A stretch of 64,000 nt of DNA from assembly GCF_002382885.1 (NCBI RefSeq), contig NZ_NWVL01000019.1, positions 47,895 through 111,894 of the forward strand. The letters run 5' to 3'. Every line of letters begins with the position of its first letter. Position 1 is the stretch's first letter. Source of the stretch: Streptomyces sp. WZ.A104 (GTDB lineage Bacteria; Actinomycetota; Actinomycetes; Streptomycetales; Streptomycetaceae). The position numbers were made by a program, and so were the translations under genes. Of the stretch, positions 1 through 10,497 are shown piece by piece. A model generated the notes under the pieces. It was not told the DNA's origin. It saw only the letters and a program-made list of their open reading frames with translations, and did not search any database.

Positions 1-1038
1 GACCAGGTAGGTGTACGGGTGGTCCGGGGACGCCGGACAGAGATGGAGTTGCAGGTCGTAGCCTCGGGCGAGGTCGAGCATGGTCGGATTCGACGGCTGA
101 GGGGCAGGCAGGGGCGGCGTGGGGCGGGCCTGGTCCTCATAGGGGGCCCAACTGAGGGTGACGGCGTTCCATTCGGCGGAGGCGATCGTCAGCAGCGGGT
201 CCATTTGGGTGCCGCATGCGGGGCAGAGCCTGGGGACGGGATCGGTGAGGCCCCAACGGGTCCAGCCGCCGACCTTCCAGCCGGGAGCCACCGACAGCTC
301 GTTCCGGTAGAAGGCCCGCGGCGTGGGCTCGTAGGAAGGGGCGACTGCGGCCCCGGCCGCCTGCCAGGTGCGCCAGTCCTCCAGCCGTCGCTGTAGTTCG
401 CTGCTCAGCTCCATGGGGTTGGGGTACTCGGTGATCTGTTCCGGCGCGAGCAGGCACGGCTCGGGCAGATAGCCGGGGAACTGGATCACGGGCGGTTCGG
501 GCGGGGCTGTGAGAGTTTCGGTGACATCCGCCGAGGACCGCCAGAACAGCGCGGGCTCGGGGTGGGCGGGGTGGTCGAAGGGGCACCACAGCACCTGGAG
601 GAGATCGGCCTCGGACTGTCCGGGCGGGCGCAGCGAGGGGATGTCGCGCGCGTACAGCTGCGCCACGGGCAGCAGGGCGACCGGCCCTTCCGGCCAGGGG
701 CCGCCCTCGATCCGCTGATAGCGCATCCACTCCTCGATCGTGTACGGCGCTGTCCAGGTGCTGTCGTCCGGCCGCGTCGCTCGTGCCGCCCGGATGCGCC
801 GTTGCAGCCGTACGTCATCCGGGGCCAGAGCCTCGTTCAGTTGATCCCACTCGTGCGGGCCTTCGCACTGGGGCCACGGCTCGTCGGCGGGCCACAGCAG
901 TGGCCCGCCGATCGAGCTTTCGTGGGGTGACGGTGTTCCGGGACGCGGGTGCAGCCGGGTCGCGGGACGTGCCAACGGGGCCAGTTGAGGAACGACCGCG
1001 GTGATGTCGACGGGGCGCGGCGGGGTGGTACGGCTCAT
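1..1038 (-). CDS. YwqG/DUF1963-like hypothetical protein, 3' end cut by window
   Basis: The minus strand is open for 346 codons from an ATG at 1038 to the window edge, so the C-terminus is missing. A GGGAG ribosome site lies just upstream of the ATG. Residues about 35-50 read GGPLLWPADEPWP, a phrase typical of actinobacterial YwqG/DUF1963-type proteins. There is a CxxC pair (LCPACGTQM) about two thirds along. There is no signal peptide or membrane segment, so it should be cytosolic. Proteins of this sort are often immunity partners of polymorphic toxins. A 34-codon scrap that looks like the end of another protein lies 44 bases upstream on the same strand. The function is unknown; the immunity role is inference only. 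Confidence 0.6.
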   Translation of the reverse strand, partial: MSRTTPPRPVDITAVVPQLAPLARPATRLHPRPGTPSPHESSIGGPLLWPADEPWPQCEGPHEWDQLNEALAPDDVRLQRRIRAARATRPDDSTWTAPYTIEEWMRYQRIEGGPWPEGPVALLPVAQLYARDIPSLRPPGQSEADLLQVLWCPFDHPAHPEPALFWRSSADVTETLTAPPEPPVIQFPGYLPEPCLLAPEQITEYPNPMELSSELQRRLEDWRTWQAAGAAVAPSYEPTPRAFYRNELSVAPGWKVGGWTRWGLTDPVPRLCPACGTQMDPLLTIASAEWNAVTLSWAPYEDQARPTPPLPAPQPSNPTMLDLARGYDLQLHLCPASPDHPYTYLV

Positions 1039-1082
1039 TCTGGCTCCCGGTGGTGTGATGCGGTGGGACCAGTTTCCGAGAT

Positions 1083-1187
1083 TCAGCAGCCGGTGTTGCC
1101 TCGGGTGTTGGTGATGGAGATCGCGTCACTCGGCCCGATGGTGCCGTCATTCACTGCCTTCTGGATCAGCGCCTCATAGGAGCGCAT
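1083..1187 (-). pseudogene. Short C-terminal gene remnant, possible toxin tail
   Basis: A 34-codon frame runs from ATG 1187 to TGA 1083. The protein-like phrase extends upstream of the ATG (ARRDEHRNAG) until an in-frame TAA near 1235, so the ATG is probably internal. This looks like the last 40-50 residues of a larger protein whose 5' part is lost, ending NTRGNTGC. No ribosome site precedes the ATG. It sits 44 bases upstream of the YwqG-like gene on the same strand, the usual place for a toxin before its immunity gene. I cannot name the family. It could also be a chance frame. Confidence 0.3.
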
Positions 1188-1459
1188 ACCGGCGTTCCGA
1201 TGTTCATCCCTACGTGCCGACAGGGGGCGAGGTTATCCGCTCCTGATGGCTGCGCAGTCGCGTTTGAGCGCGCGCCAAAACGTTCCTCCGGGCGAGTGAG
1301 CTTCGGGCCCGTGTCCGTCGTGTCGCCGTCCCCTCGCGCAGGCGGGCGCTTTCAGTGGGTGGAAGGAATCGGTGTGATCAACTGCAAATGCCACCAAACA
1401 CGCACTATCCGGTCCATTCCGGTACGGGGTGGTCCGGGCCGGCCCCGGAGGTACCAGCC
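1188..1459. other. Intergenic region between divergent genes
   Basis: This stretch separates the minus-strand remnant from the plus-strand lipoprotein gene. I see no convincing gene or hairpin. It must hold the promoter of the lipoprotein gene, whose ribosome site GGAGG lies at about 1447-1451, but no clear -35/-10 pair stands out. Confidence 0.4.
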
Positions 1460-3985
1460 ATGTCCCACGTCGGCGTCCCGCGCGGGACGGTCCGAAAGCG
1501 CCGATCGCTTCGCCAGTGCCGATCGCTCGCGCTCCTCACGACGGGGGTGCTTACGATCCCGGTACTGGCGGGATGCAGCTCCGGCACCGAGGAGGCCTCC
1601 CGGGCGGTTCCCCAGGACATCGCACCCGCCGCCCGCGACGCGGTCGCCGACGGCTCGACGGTGAACTGGGCGGTCGACGCGCTGCCCGCCACCTTCAACG
1701 CCTTCCAGGCGGACGCCGACAGTGCCACCACCCGGATCACCGGCGCCCTGCTCCCCACCCTCTTCCCGATGGACGCCTCCGGGCAGCCGAAGCTCAACCC
1801 GGACTATCTGGAGTCCGCGAAGATCATCGAGCGTGAGCCGAAGCAAGTGGTCCTCTACAAGCTCAACCAGCAGGCGGTGTGGAGCGACGGACGGGAGATC
1901 GGGGCCCCCGACTTCGTCGCCCAGTGGCGGGCGCTCAGCGGCAAGGACTCCGCGTTCTGGACCGCCCGCAACGCCGGGTACGAGCGGGTCGAGAAGATCG
2001 AGCGCGGCGCGGACGACCTCCAGGTGCGGGTCACCTTCTCCAAGCCGTACGCCGACTGGCGCTCGCTGTTCTCCCCGCTCTACCCGAAGGAGATCACCGG
2101 CTCCCCGGACGCCTTCAACGACGGGGCGCGCACGACGCTGAAGAACACCGCCGGGCCCTTCGTCCTGCGCAGTGTCAGCAAGTCCAAGGGCACCGTCACC
2201 CTGGCCCGCAACCCGCGCTGGTGGGGCGACAGGGCCAAGCTGGACACCCTCGTCTTCCATGCCGTCGCCACCAAGGACCGTACGAAGGCCCTCGCCGACG
2301 GCACGGTGCACGTCGCCGACATCGACGCGGCCACCGCCGACCGCATCACCCTCGCCCGCCGCGACCGGGGGAACAACGGGCAGCCGCTCACCCACGGCCC
2401 CGGCTCCGAGATCACACCCGCCGCGGCCCTGCGCTCCTGGGCCCTGGCGTACGGCTCCGACGAGGAGCAGGCGGAGATCGCGCAGGCGGCCCGGGAGAAG
2501 AACCGTAAGGCCGTCGCCGTGTACGGGGCCCAGCAGAAGGCCCTGCGCGACTTCGCCGTCCGCAAGTCCCTGGAGCCCGCCTACACCCAGCTCGCGCTGA
2601 ACGGCGAGTCCGGGCCGCTCGCCGACGACCGGGTCCGGCGCGCGGTGGCCCGCGCCCTGGACCGCGAGGAGCTCGCCCGGACGGTGCTGGGGCCCCTGGG
2701 CCTTCCGGCGAAGCCGCTCGGCAGTCACCTCGCCCTCGCCGGGCAGCCCGGCTACAAGGACGGCAGCGGCGCGCTCGGCGACCAGGACACCAAGGAGGCC
2801 CGGGCTCTGCTGGCGGACGCCGGCTGGACCCGGGGCGGCGCCCTCGACAAGCCCAAGGACACCAAGGCGGGCAGCGAGGCGGAGAAGAAGGACGACGCGG
2901 CGAAGGAGAAGGACAAGAAGGAGAAGGAGGAGGACAAGAAGGAGACGGGCGCCGACGCCGAGGGGTCCGAGGCGGCCGAGAAGAAGAAGGCCGACGAGGA
3001 GGCGGACGAGAAGAAGGCCGAGAAGGAAGAGAAGGCCGAGGAGAAGGCCGAGAAGGAAGAGAAGGCCGAGGAGAAGGCCGAGAAGGAAGAGAAGGCGGCC
3101 GCGAAGAAGAAGGCCGACCAGGACTCCGAGGACACCGCCGCCTCCCGCGACGAGGGCCTCTACATCGTCGGCGGCGACAACAAGCCCGGCGCCCAGGCCC
3201 CCGTGCGGCCCCCGGCCTCCGCCACCGGCGCCTCCGCCGTCCACGTCCTCGCCCCCGCCCGGGCGGCCGCCGCCCAGAGCACCGCCCTGCTCCGCCAGGC
3301 CGGAGCCCTCGGTGCGGACGGTGCCGCCGCCCAGGACAAGCAGCCCGGCGTCGCCGCCGGAGCGTACGCCCCCGTGGGTACCGCGGCCCCGGCTGCCCCC
3401 GCCGCGGCCAAGGGACAGCTCGGCAAGGACGGCAAGACGCTGACCCTGCGCTTCGTGCTCCCCTCCGGGCCCGGCTCCCAGTCGCTGCGCAGCGTCGGTG
3501 ACAAGATCGCGGCGATGCTGCAGAAGATCGGGATCGGCACGGAGATCACCAAGGTCTCCGACGAGAGCTACTTCAAGGACCACATCGCCTCCGGCGACTT
3601 CGACCTGGCGCTCTACTCCTGGCCCGCCACCGCCTACCCGGCCACCGACGGGCGCCCGATCTACGCCAAGCCGGAGCCCGCCACCGACGGATCGCTCCTC
3701 GTCGAGCAGAACTACACGCGCGTCGGCACCGACCACATCGACCAGCTCTTCGACCAGGCCGTCGCCGAGCTGGACGAGAAGGCCGCGAGGGAGCTGATGA
3801 AGCAGGCGGACGCCCGGATCTGGGCCGCCGCCGGATCGATTCCGCTCTTCCAGCGCCCGCAGCTCGTCGCGGTCGACAAAAAGCTCGTGAACGTCGGCGC
3901 CTTCGGGTTCGCCGCCCCCCGGTATCAGGACATCGGGTTCAAGAACCGGAAAGCGGCAGGTTCCCCCGCAGACCGCAAGAAGTAG
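1460..3985 (+). CDS. Family-5 extracellular solute-binding lipoprotein with Lys/Glu-rich insert
   Basis: This 841-residue exported binding protein probably captures oligopeptides for an ABC importer. The ATG at 1460 is chosen because GGAGG lies 8 bases upstream and a lipoprotein signal follows: a basic start (RKRRS), a hydrophobic stretch and the lipobox LAGC near residue 38. The family-5 fold is clear in phrases such as TRITGALLPTLF and NPRWWGDRAKLDTLVFHAV. Family members are usually 500-600 residues. The excess is an insert: residues about 466-558 are almost all Lys, Glu, Ala and Asp with repeated EKEEKAEEKA units, followed by an Ala/Pro-rich linker to about residue 650, after which the fold resumes (LTLRFVLPSG). 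No permease or ATPase gene adjoins it, so it may serve the importer operons downstream. A strong hairpin follows the stop. Confidence 0.85.
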   Translation: MSHVGVPRGTVRKRRSLRQCRSLALLTTGVLTIPVLAGCSSGTEEASRAVPQDIAPAARDAVADGSTVNWAVDALPATFNAFQADADSATTRITGALLPTLFPMDASGQPKLNPDYLESAKIIEREPKQVVLYKLNQQAVWSDGREIGAPDFVAQWRALSGKDSAFWTARNAGYERVEKIERGADDLQVRVTFSKPYADWRSLFSPLYPKEITGSPDAFNDGARTTLKNTAGPFVLRSVSKSKGTVTLARNPRWWGDRAKLDTLVFHAVATKDRTKALADGTVHVADIDAATADRITLARRDRGNNGQPLTHGPGSEITPAAALRSWALAYGSDEEQAEIAQAAREKNRKAVAVYGAQQKALRDFAVRKSLEPAYTQLALNGESGPLADDRVRRAVARALDREELARTVLGPLGLPAKPLGSHLALAGQPGYKDGSGALGDQDTKEARALLADAGWTRGGALDKPKDTKAGSEAEKKDDAAKEKDKKEKEEDKKETGADAEGSEAAEKKKADEEADEKKAEKEEKAEEKAEKEEKAEEKAEKEEKAAAKKKADQDSEDTAASRDEGLYIVGGDNKPGAQAPVRPPASATGASAVHVLAPARAAAAQSTALLRQAGALGADGAAAQDKQPGVAAGAYAPVGTAAPAAPAAAKGQLGKDGKTLTLRFVLPSGPGSQSLRSVGDKIAAMLQKIGIGTEITKVSDESYFKDHIASGDFDLALYSWPATAYPATDGRPIYAKPEPATDGSLLVEQNYTRVGTDHIDQLFDQAVAELDEKAARELMKQADARIWAAAGSIPLFQRPQLVAVDKKLVNVGAFGFAAPRYQDIGFKNRKAAGSPADRKK
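2998..3105 (+). repeat. In-frame 30-bp tandem repeats coding EKEEKAEEKA
   Basis: Within the lipoprotein gene a 30-base unit coding for the decapeptide AEKEEKAEEK recurs about two and a half times without indels, nearly identical at the DNA level. It is the most regular part of the Lys/Glu-rich insert. Such perfect repeats usually arise by slippage and can vary in copy number between strains. Confidence 0.85.
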
Positions 3986-4412
3986 CGGGGAAGCGCCCCG
4001 CCCCTCCGCCGCCAAGCTCAGATGCACCTCAAAACCCTTGCCCGCCGGTTTGCCCGGCGGGCAATGTGGTTCCTGCCCTGACCCGGGCCGTTCATCGCTT
4101 CACCACTCCTCACCCCCCCCAAAGCTTCGCCAGAGCTCCACCACAGCTCCCCCCACCGGCCCCCCACGGGCCCGGCAGCACCTTGACATCGGCTCACCGC
4201 AGCACCCAAGGGCCCTCCTCCGCCCTTGACACCGGCTGAATATCGCCTGAATCACACGGGAAGACCGCCTCTGCGGATCGGCCCGGGAAGCCCGGTGGGC
4301 GCAGGGCCCGTACCATGGGACGAGCCGTGGCGTGCCGCCCGGCGGGCGTACGAGGACTCGAAGACCGACTGAGACGCCTGATCCCACGATCCGAGAGAAG
4401 CGCAAGCCACCC
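3986..4412. other. 427-bp intergenic region before typA
   Basis: The first part holds the terminator of the lipoprotein gene. The remainder, about 4065-4412, has C-rich tracts (a CACC-rich stretch near 4110-4170) and should contain the typA promoter and leader. I recognise no gene, riboswitch or clear promoter hexamers in it. Confidence 0.5.
4038..4064 (+). terminator. Hairpin terminator after binding lipoprotein
   Basis: A perfect 11-bp stem (TTGCCCGCCGG with its complement) closes a 5-base loop, 52 bases after the stop. There is no long T tract, as is usual in Streptomyces. Confidence 0.75.
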
Positions 4413-6271
<1,859 letters not shown>

Positions 6272-6287
<16 letters not shown>

Positions 6288-6343
6288 GTCCGAGCCGAGC
6301 ACGCCTGAGCCGTCGCCAAGTACGGCTGAGTCCGCGCCGAGCA
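6272..6343 (+). repeat. 30-bp direct repeat duplicating the typA 3' end
   Basis: Bases 6272-6301, covering the last codons and stop of typA, recur at 6314-6343 with 28 of 30 bases equal. The second copy lies in the 3' untranslated region and again contains an in-phase NG-stop reading. It looks like a local duplication. Confidence 0.8.
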
Positions 6344-6474
6344 GCGCTGGGCGAGCGCCTGCTTCCTGAGCCCCTCCAGGGGCTCGGCACGGCCGGAGGC
6401 ACACGCTCCGTATGCGAAGGCCCGTCCGATCGCGATTCATCCGGTCGGACGGACCGTCAGCACAGGCATTGACA

Positions 6475-6517
6475 GAAGGCCCGGCCCCCCGCAGACACTG
6501 TGGGGGGCCGGGCCTTC
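6475..6517 (+). terminator. Strong hairpin terminator after typA
   Basis: A perfect 16-bp stem (GAAGGCCCGGCCCCCC and complement) encloses an 11-base loop and is followed by AATCTCTTTT, an unusually T-rich tail for this genome. It lies about 190 bases after the typA stop. Confidence 0.9.
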
Positions 6518-6859
6518 GTCAATCTCTTTTCCTGACCGCGGTGTCCGGATATCGGGGGTCGCTCTCCGGAACATGTGTTAACAGTCCGTTTCGGGCGTGT
6601 CTGTCTGGGATCACTTTGTCCGGATTTCGGGCACACGGGGGGGTCTGATGTTGTCAAACCGAGACCCTTTAAGTGTGGTTTACAGCCCGGTCGTACTCAA
6701 TAGTTGGCTCCATTGAGCTCGGGTCAATGGGTCACGCACTGTGGGGAGTGCCGACTCACGAGCACACTCGGGGCACTGAACGATCACCGTCAGGGGTGTC
6801 GGTGAATCTCTCCAGTGCCCTTCTTGTAGTCAAAAAGTGGACTCATGAGGAGGAAACCC
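6518..6859. other. Leader and promoter region of first importer operon
   Basis: This stretch of about 340 bases is lower in GC than its surroundings, with patches such as TTTAAGTG and CTCAATAGTTGG, as expected for a regulated promoter region with a long leader. I do not see a convincing promoter pair or gene. It ends in AGGAGG directly ahead of the binding-protein start. Confidence 0.45.
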
Positions 6860-8476
6860 ATGCGCGGTGCCAAGAGCGCCAAGTGGGTCGCGGGAGCGGC
6901 AATCATCGCCCTGGCCGCGACGGCCTGTGGCGGTGGCAGTGGTGACGGTGACAAGAAGAACACGTCGGGTCAGCCTGCCGGTTACGTCTCGATCGACGTC
7001 GGTGAGCCCCAGAAGCTGCTGATGCCGGCCGACACCAACGAGAGCAACGGCTCCTACGTCATCCAGTCGCTGTTCACCCAGCTGCTGGACTTCGACTCCA
7101 AGGGCGAGATCGTTCTCACGAACGCCGAGTCCGTGGAGACCGAGGACTCCAAGACGTGGACCGTCAAGCTCAAGAAGGGCTGGAAGTTCCACAACGGCGA
7201 GGACGTCACCGCGCAGTCCTACATCGACGCGTGGAACTGGTACGCCAACGTCAAGAACAAGCAGCAGAACGCGTTCTGGTTCTCCGACATCAAGGGCTAC
7301 GCGGACGTCCACCCGGACAAGGGTGAGCCGAAGTCCGACAAGATGTCTGGCCTGACGGCCGTGGACGACACCACCTTCACCATCGAGCTGACGGAGAAGG
7401 TTCCGTACTTCAACTACAAGCTCGGCTACTCGACGTTCGCGCCGCTGCCGAAGGTGTTCTACGACGACCCGAAGGCGTTCGGCCTCAAGCCGATCGGTAA
7501 CGGTCCGTACACCTTCGAGAAGTGGGACCGCAAGAAGCTGATCCAGGTCAAGGCCTGGGACCAGTACCAGGGCCCGAACAAGGCTGCCAACAAGGGCATC
7601 CAGTTCAAGAACTACTCGACCGTCGAGGCCGCTTACGCGGACGTCGTCTCGGGCAACCTGGACATCATCCGCCAGGTCGGTCCGCGTGACCTGCCCAAGT
7701 ACAAGTCGGACCTCGGCGACGGCGCCATCGAGCAGCCGTACGCCGCGATCCAGACGCTCGTCCCGGCGTTCTACACGGACACCTTCAAGGACATCGACCC
7801 CAAGGTCCTCCAGGGTCTGTCCATGGCGATCGACCGTGACACGATCACCAAGACCGTCCTGAACAGCACCCGTACGCCCGCGACGAGCTTCACGCCGCCG
7901 CAGGTCAAGGGCAACCAGCAGCTGGAGTCGGACTTCCTGAAGTTCGACCCGGTCAAGGCCAAGGCCCTCATCAAGGAGGGTGGCGGTGTCCCGGGGAACA
8001 AGTTCTCCATCCAGTACAACGCCGACGGCGGGCACAAGGAGTGGGTGACCGCGGTCTGCGAGTCCATCCGCAACTCCACCGGGGTCGACTGCGTCGGCGA
8101 CGCCAAGCCGGACTTCCCGACCGACCTTGAGGCTCGTGACAACAACGAGGTCAAGGGCATGTACCGCGGTGGCTGGGTCGCCGACTACCCGGTCAACGTG
8201 AACTTCATCAAGGAGCTCTACCACTCCAAGGCGGAGTCCAACAACGGTCGCTTCTCCGACAAGGAGATCGACGAGCTGATGGCCAAGGGCGACAAGGCCG
8301 ACTCGCTGGAAGAGTCCGTCGCCGCCTACCAGGAGGTCGAGAAGGCGCTCGTCGAGAAGATGCCGGCGATCCCGCTCTGGTACTACCGCATCAACGGCGG
8401 CCACGGAAAGAACGTCGACAACGTCAAGGTCGACTTCCACGGTGACCTCGAACTGACCGGCGTCACCACCAAGTAA
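6860..8476 (+). CDS. Oligopeptide ABC transporter substrate-binding lipoprotein (operon 1)
   Basis: This 538-residue family-5 binding lipoprotein would capture extracellular oligopeptides for the permeases encoded next. The ATG at 6860 is preferred over one at 6845 because AGGAGG lies 6 bases upstream of it. A signal peptide with a relaxed lipobox (AATAC, then GGGSGDGD) anchors it to the membrane. The family-5 fold is shown by LKKGWKFHNGEDVTAQSYID, KPIGNGPYTFEKW and IPLWYYRINGG near the end. It is the first gene of a five-gene operon; a strong hairpin separates it from the permeases, which should raise its level relative to them. By position next to a second importer and near mshB, this operon resembles the bldK locus of S. 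coelicolor, though there the binding-protein gene is second, as I recall. The substrate is not known from sequence. Confidence 0.92.
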   Translation: MRGAKSAKWVAGAAIIALAATACGGGSGDGDKKNTSGQPAGYVSIDVGEPQKLLMPADTNESNGSYVIQSLFTQLLDFDSKGEIVLTNAESVETEDSKTWTVKLKKGWKFHNGEDVTAQSYIDAWNWYANVKNKQQNAFWFSDIKGYADVHPDKGEPKSDKMSGLTAVDDTTFTIELTEKVPYFNYKLGYSTFAPLPKVFYDDPKAFGLKPIGNGPYTFEKWDRKKLIQVKAWDQYQGPNKAANKGIQFKNYSTVEAAYADVVSGNLDIIRQVGPRDLPKYKSDLGDGAIEQPYAAIQTLVPAFYTDTFKDIDPKVLQGLSMAIDRDTITKTVLNSTRTPATSFTPPQVKGNQQLESDFLKFDPVKAKALIKEGGGVPGNKFSIQYNADGGHKEWVTAVCESIRNSTGVDCVGDAKPDFPTDLEARDNNEVKGMYRGGWVADYPVNVNFIKELYHSKAESNNGRFSDKEIDELMAKGDKADSLEESVAAYQEVEKALVEKMPAIPLWYYRINGGHGKNVDNVKVDFHGDLELTGVTTK

Positions 8477-8541
8477 CACGCCTGCGGGTCATTTCCCCAC
8501 CTGGCCGTCATCCGGTCGCGTCGGTCATCGGCGCGACCGGA

Positions 8542-8581
8542 GGCGCGGGGGCCGCCTCTGCCAAGAGGCGGCCCCCGCGCC
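8542..8581 (+). terminator. Attenuating hairpin between binding protein and permease genes
   Basis: A perfect 18-bp stem (GGCGCGGGGGCCGCCTCT and complement) closes a 4-base loop between the binding-protein stop and the first permease. Since the downstream genes lack another obvious promoter, it probably acts as a partial terminator and 3' stabiliser rather than a full stop. Confidence 0.85.
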
Positions 8582-8607
8582 GCAGTTATCCCCACACGGA
8601 GGCACCC

Positions 8608-9537
8608 ATGGGGCGCTATGTCGCACGACGACTGCTCCAGATGATCCCGGTCTTCCTCGGGTCGACCCTGCTGGTCTTCCTGATGATGTACGCACTGCCC
8701 GGCGACCCCGTCAGAGCGCTTGCCGGTGAACAGCACGTAGACCCCTCGCAGATCGCCGCTCTGAAGGCCGAGTACGGACTCGACCAGCCGATCTGGCAGC
8801 AGTACTTGAACTACCTGGGCAACCTGTTCCAGGGCGACTTCGGCACGCAGATCGGGACGCAGCGTCCGGTCGCCGAAGTCATCGCCGATGCCTACCCGAT
8901 CACCGTCAGACTGGCGATCTTCGCTTTCGTCTTCACGGTCGTCGCCGGGATCTCGCTCGGCATCATCGCGGGTCTGAAGGCCGAGTCCCTCCGGGACCGT
9001 GGGCTGCTCGGGCTGACGCTGGTGCTGATCTCCATGCCGTCCTTCGTGCTGGGCTTCCTCGTGCAGTACTTCTTCGCGTTCCAACTCGGCATCGCCAACC
9101 CGAACGTGAGTTTCGAACCGACCAACACCGAGCTGATCATGCCGGCCATCGTGCTGGCGTCCCTGTCACTCGCGTACGTGGCACGTCTCACCCGCACCTC
9201 GGTCGCCGAGAACCTGCGCGCCGACTACATGCGTACGGCTGTCGCCAAGGGCCTGCCGCGCCGCCGCATCATCGGCGTTCACCTGATGCGCAACTCGCTC
9301 ATCCCGGTCGTCACCTTCCTCGGCACCGACATCGGCGCCCTCATGGGCGGCGCGATCGTGACCGAGGGCATCTTCAACATCAAGGGTGTCGGATCGCTCG
9401 TCTTCGAAGCTCTGTCCAAGCGTGAGGGCGCCACGGTCGTCGGGATCGTGACGCTGCTCGTCGTCGTCTATCTCGTCTGCAGCCTGCTCGTCGACCTGCT
9501 TTACGCGGTCCTGGACCCGAGGATCCGGTATGCCTGA
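8608..9537 (+). CDS. Oligopeptide ABC transporter permease, DppB/OppB type (operon 1)
   Basis: This 309-residue integral membrane protein is one of two permease subunits forming the peptide channel. It starts at ATG 8608 with GGAGG 6 bases upstream. The N-terminus MGRYVARRLLQMIPVFLGST is the standard DppB start, with the first membrane segment at residues about 10-30. Five further segments follow. The cytoplasmic coupling loop RTAVAKGLPRRRIIGVHLMR matches the EAA motif that contacts the ATPases. The C-terminus DLLYAVLDPRIRY is typical. Its stop overlaps the start of the next permease by 8 bases, so the two are translationally coupled. Close paralogue of the permease at 17089. Confidence 0.95.
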   Translation: MGRYVARRLLQMIPVFLGSTLLVFLMMYALPGDPVRALAGEQHVDPSQIAALKAEYGLDQPIWQQYLNYLGNLFQGDFGTQIGTQRPVAEVIADAYPITVRLAIFAFVFTVVAGISLGIIAGLKAESLRDRGLLGLTLVLISMPSFVLGFLVQYFFAFQLGIANPNVSFEPTNTELIMPAIVLASLSLAYVARLTRTSVAENLRADYMRTAVAKGLPRRRIIGVHLMRNSLIPVVTFLGTDIGALMGGAIVTEGIFNIKGVGSLVFEALSKREGATVVGIVTLLVVVYLVCSLLVDLLYAVLDPRIRYA

Positions 9538-10486
9538 CACCACCGTATTCACCAAAAGCACCGATGCTCCGGCCGCCGCAGCTCAGACGCCCACCACGAC
9601 GGACTCCGGCCCTGCGCCCGGCAAGCCGCGCAGCCTCTGGTCCGACGCCTGGTACGACCTGCGCCGAAACCCGCTCTTCCTCGTCTCGACGGTGCTGATC
9701 CTGCTGCTTGCCGTCATGGCGGTCTTCCCGGGCCTGTTCACCAGCGCCTCGCCCCGCGACGCCAACCTGGCCGAGCACTACCTGCAGAGGCCTAACTGGG
9801 GACACTTCTTCGCTCCCGACTGGCTCGGGTACGACGTCCAGGGCCGTTCCATCTACGCGCGTCTTATCTACGGAGCCCGTGCGTCCATCATGGTCGGGGT
9901 GATCGTGACCATCGCGGTCACGATTACCGGTCTGGTGATCGGGATGCTCGCCGGATACTTCGGAGGCTGGATCGACACGGTCCTCTCCCGTATCACCGAC
10001 GTTTTCTTCGGCGTCCCCTTCATCGTGGGCGCCATGGTCATCCTGACCACCTTTGAGGAGCGCTCCGTCTGGGTCGTCATCCTCTCCCTGGCCTTCCTCG
10101 GCTGGACGTCTATCGCCCGCGTCGCCCGTGGCTCGGTCATCACGATCAAGCAGTCCGACTACGTGGTCGCCGCCAAGGCGCTCGGCGCCTCCACCACTCG
10201 GATCCTGACGCGCCACATCCTGCCGAACGCCATCGCTCCGGTGATCGTGGTCGCCACCATCGCGCTCGGCGGATACATCGCCGCAGAGGCCACCCTGTCG
10301 TTCCTCGGCATCGGCCTCGCCGAGCCGACGGTCTCGTGGGGCATCGATGTGTCCGCTGCGAAGGACCAGCTCCGCAACGTTCCGTCGGTCCTGATCATCC
10401 CCTCGGTGATGGTCTCGATCACGGTGCTGTCCTTCCTGATGTTCGGCGATGCGGTCCGCAACGCCCTCGACCCCAAGATGCGCTGA
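9530..10486 (+). CDS. Oligopeptide ABC transporter permease, DppC/OppC type (operon 1)
   Basis: This 318-residue protein is the second permease subunit. A polar N-terminal tail rich in Thr, Ala and Pro precedes the OppC signature KPRSLWSDAWYDLRRNPLF, then six membrane segments. FGYDVQGRSIYARLIYGAR-like wording (here LGYDVQGRSIYARLIYGAR) and the EAA loop KALGASTTRILTRHILPNAI identify the family. The ATG at 9530 lies inside the end of the preceding permease gene. The next gene begins 12 bases after this stop. Its closest relative in the window is the gene at 18005. Confidence 0.95.
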   Translation: MPDTTVFTKSTDAPAAAAQTPTTTDSGPAPGKPRSLWSDAWYDLRRNPLFLVSTVLILLLAVMAVFPGLFTSASPRDANLAEHYLQRPNWGHFFAPDWLGYDVQGRSIYARLIYGARASIMVGVIVTIAVTITGLVIGMLAGYFGGWIDTVLSRITDVFFGVPFIVGAMVILTTFEERSVWVVILSLAFLGWTSIARVARGSVITIKQSDYVVAAKALGASTTRILTRHILPNAIAPVIVVATIALGGYIAAEATLSFLGIGLAEPTVSWGIDVSAAKDQLRNVPSVLIIPSVMVSITVLSFLMFGDAVRNALDPKMR

Positions 10487-10497
10487 GGGAGGCGTTC

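Noticed and set aside
1352..4027. Very long minus-strand open frame of 891 codons opposite the lipoprotein gene
   Set aside because: It is Gly/Leu/Val-rich shadow coding caused by high GC; the plus strand has a signal peptide, ribosome site and clear family-5 motifs.
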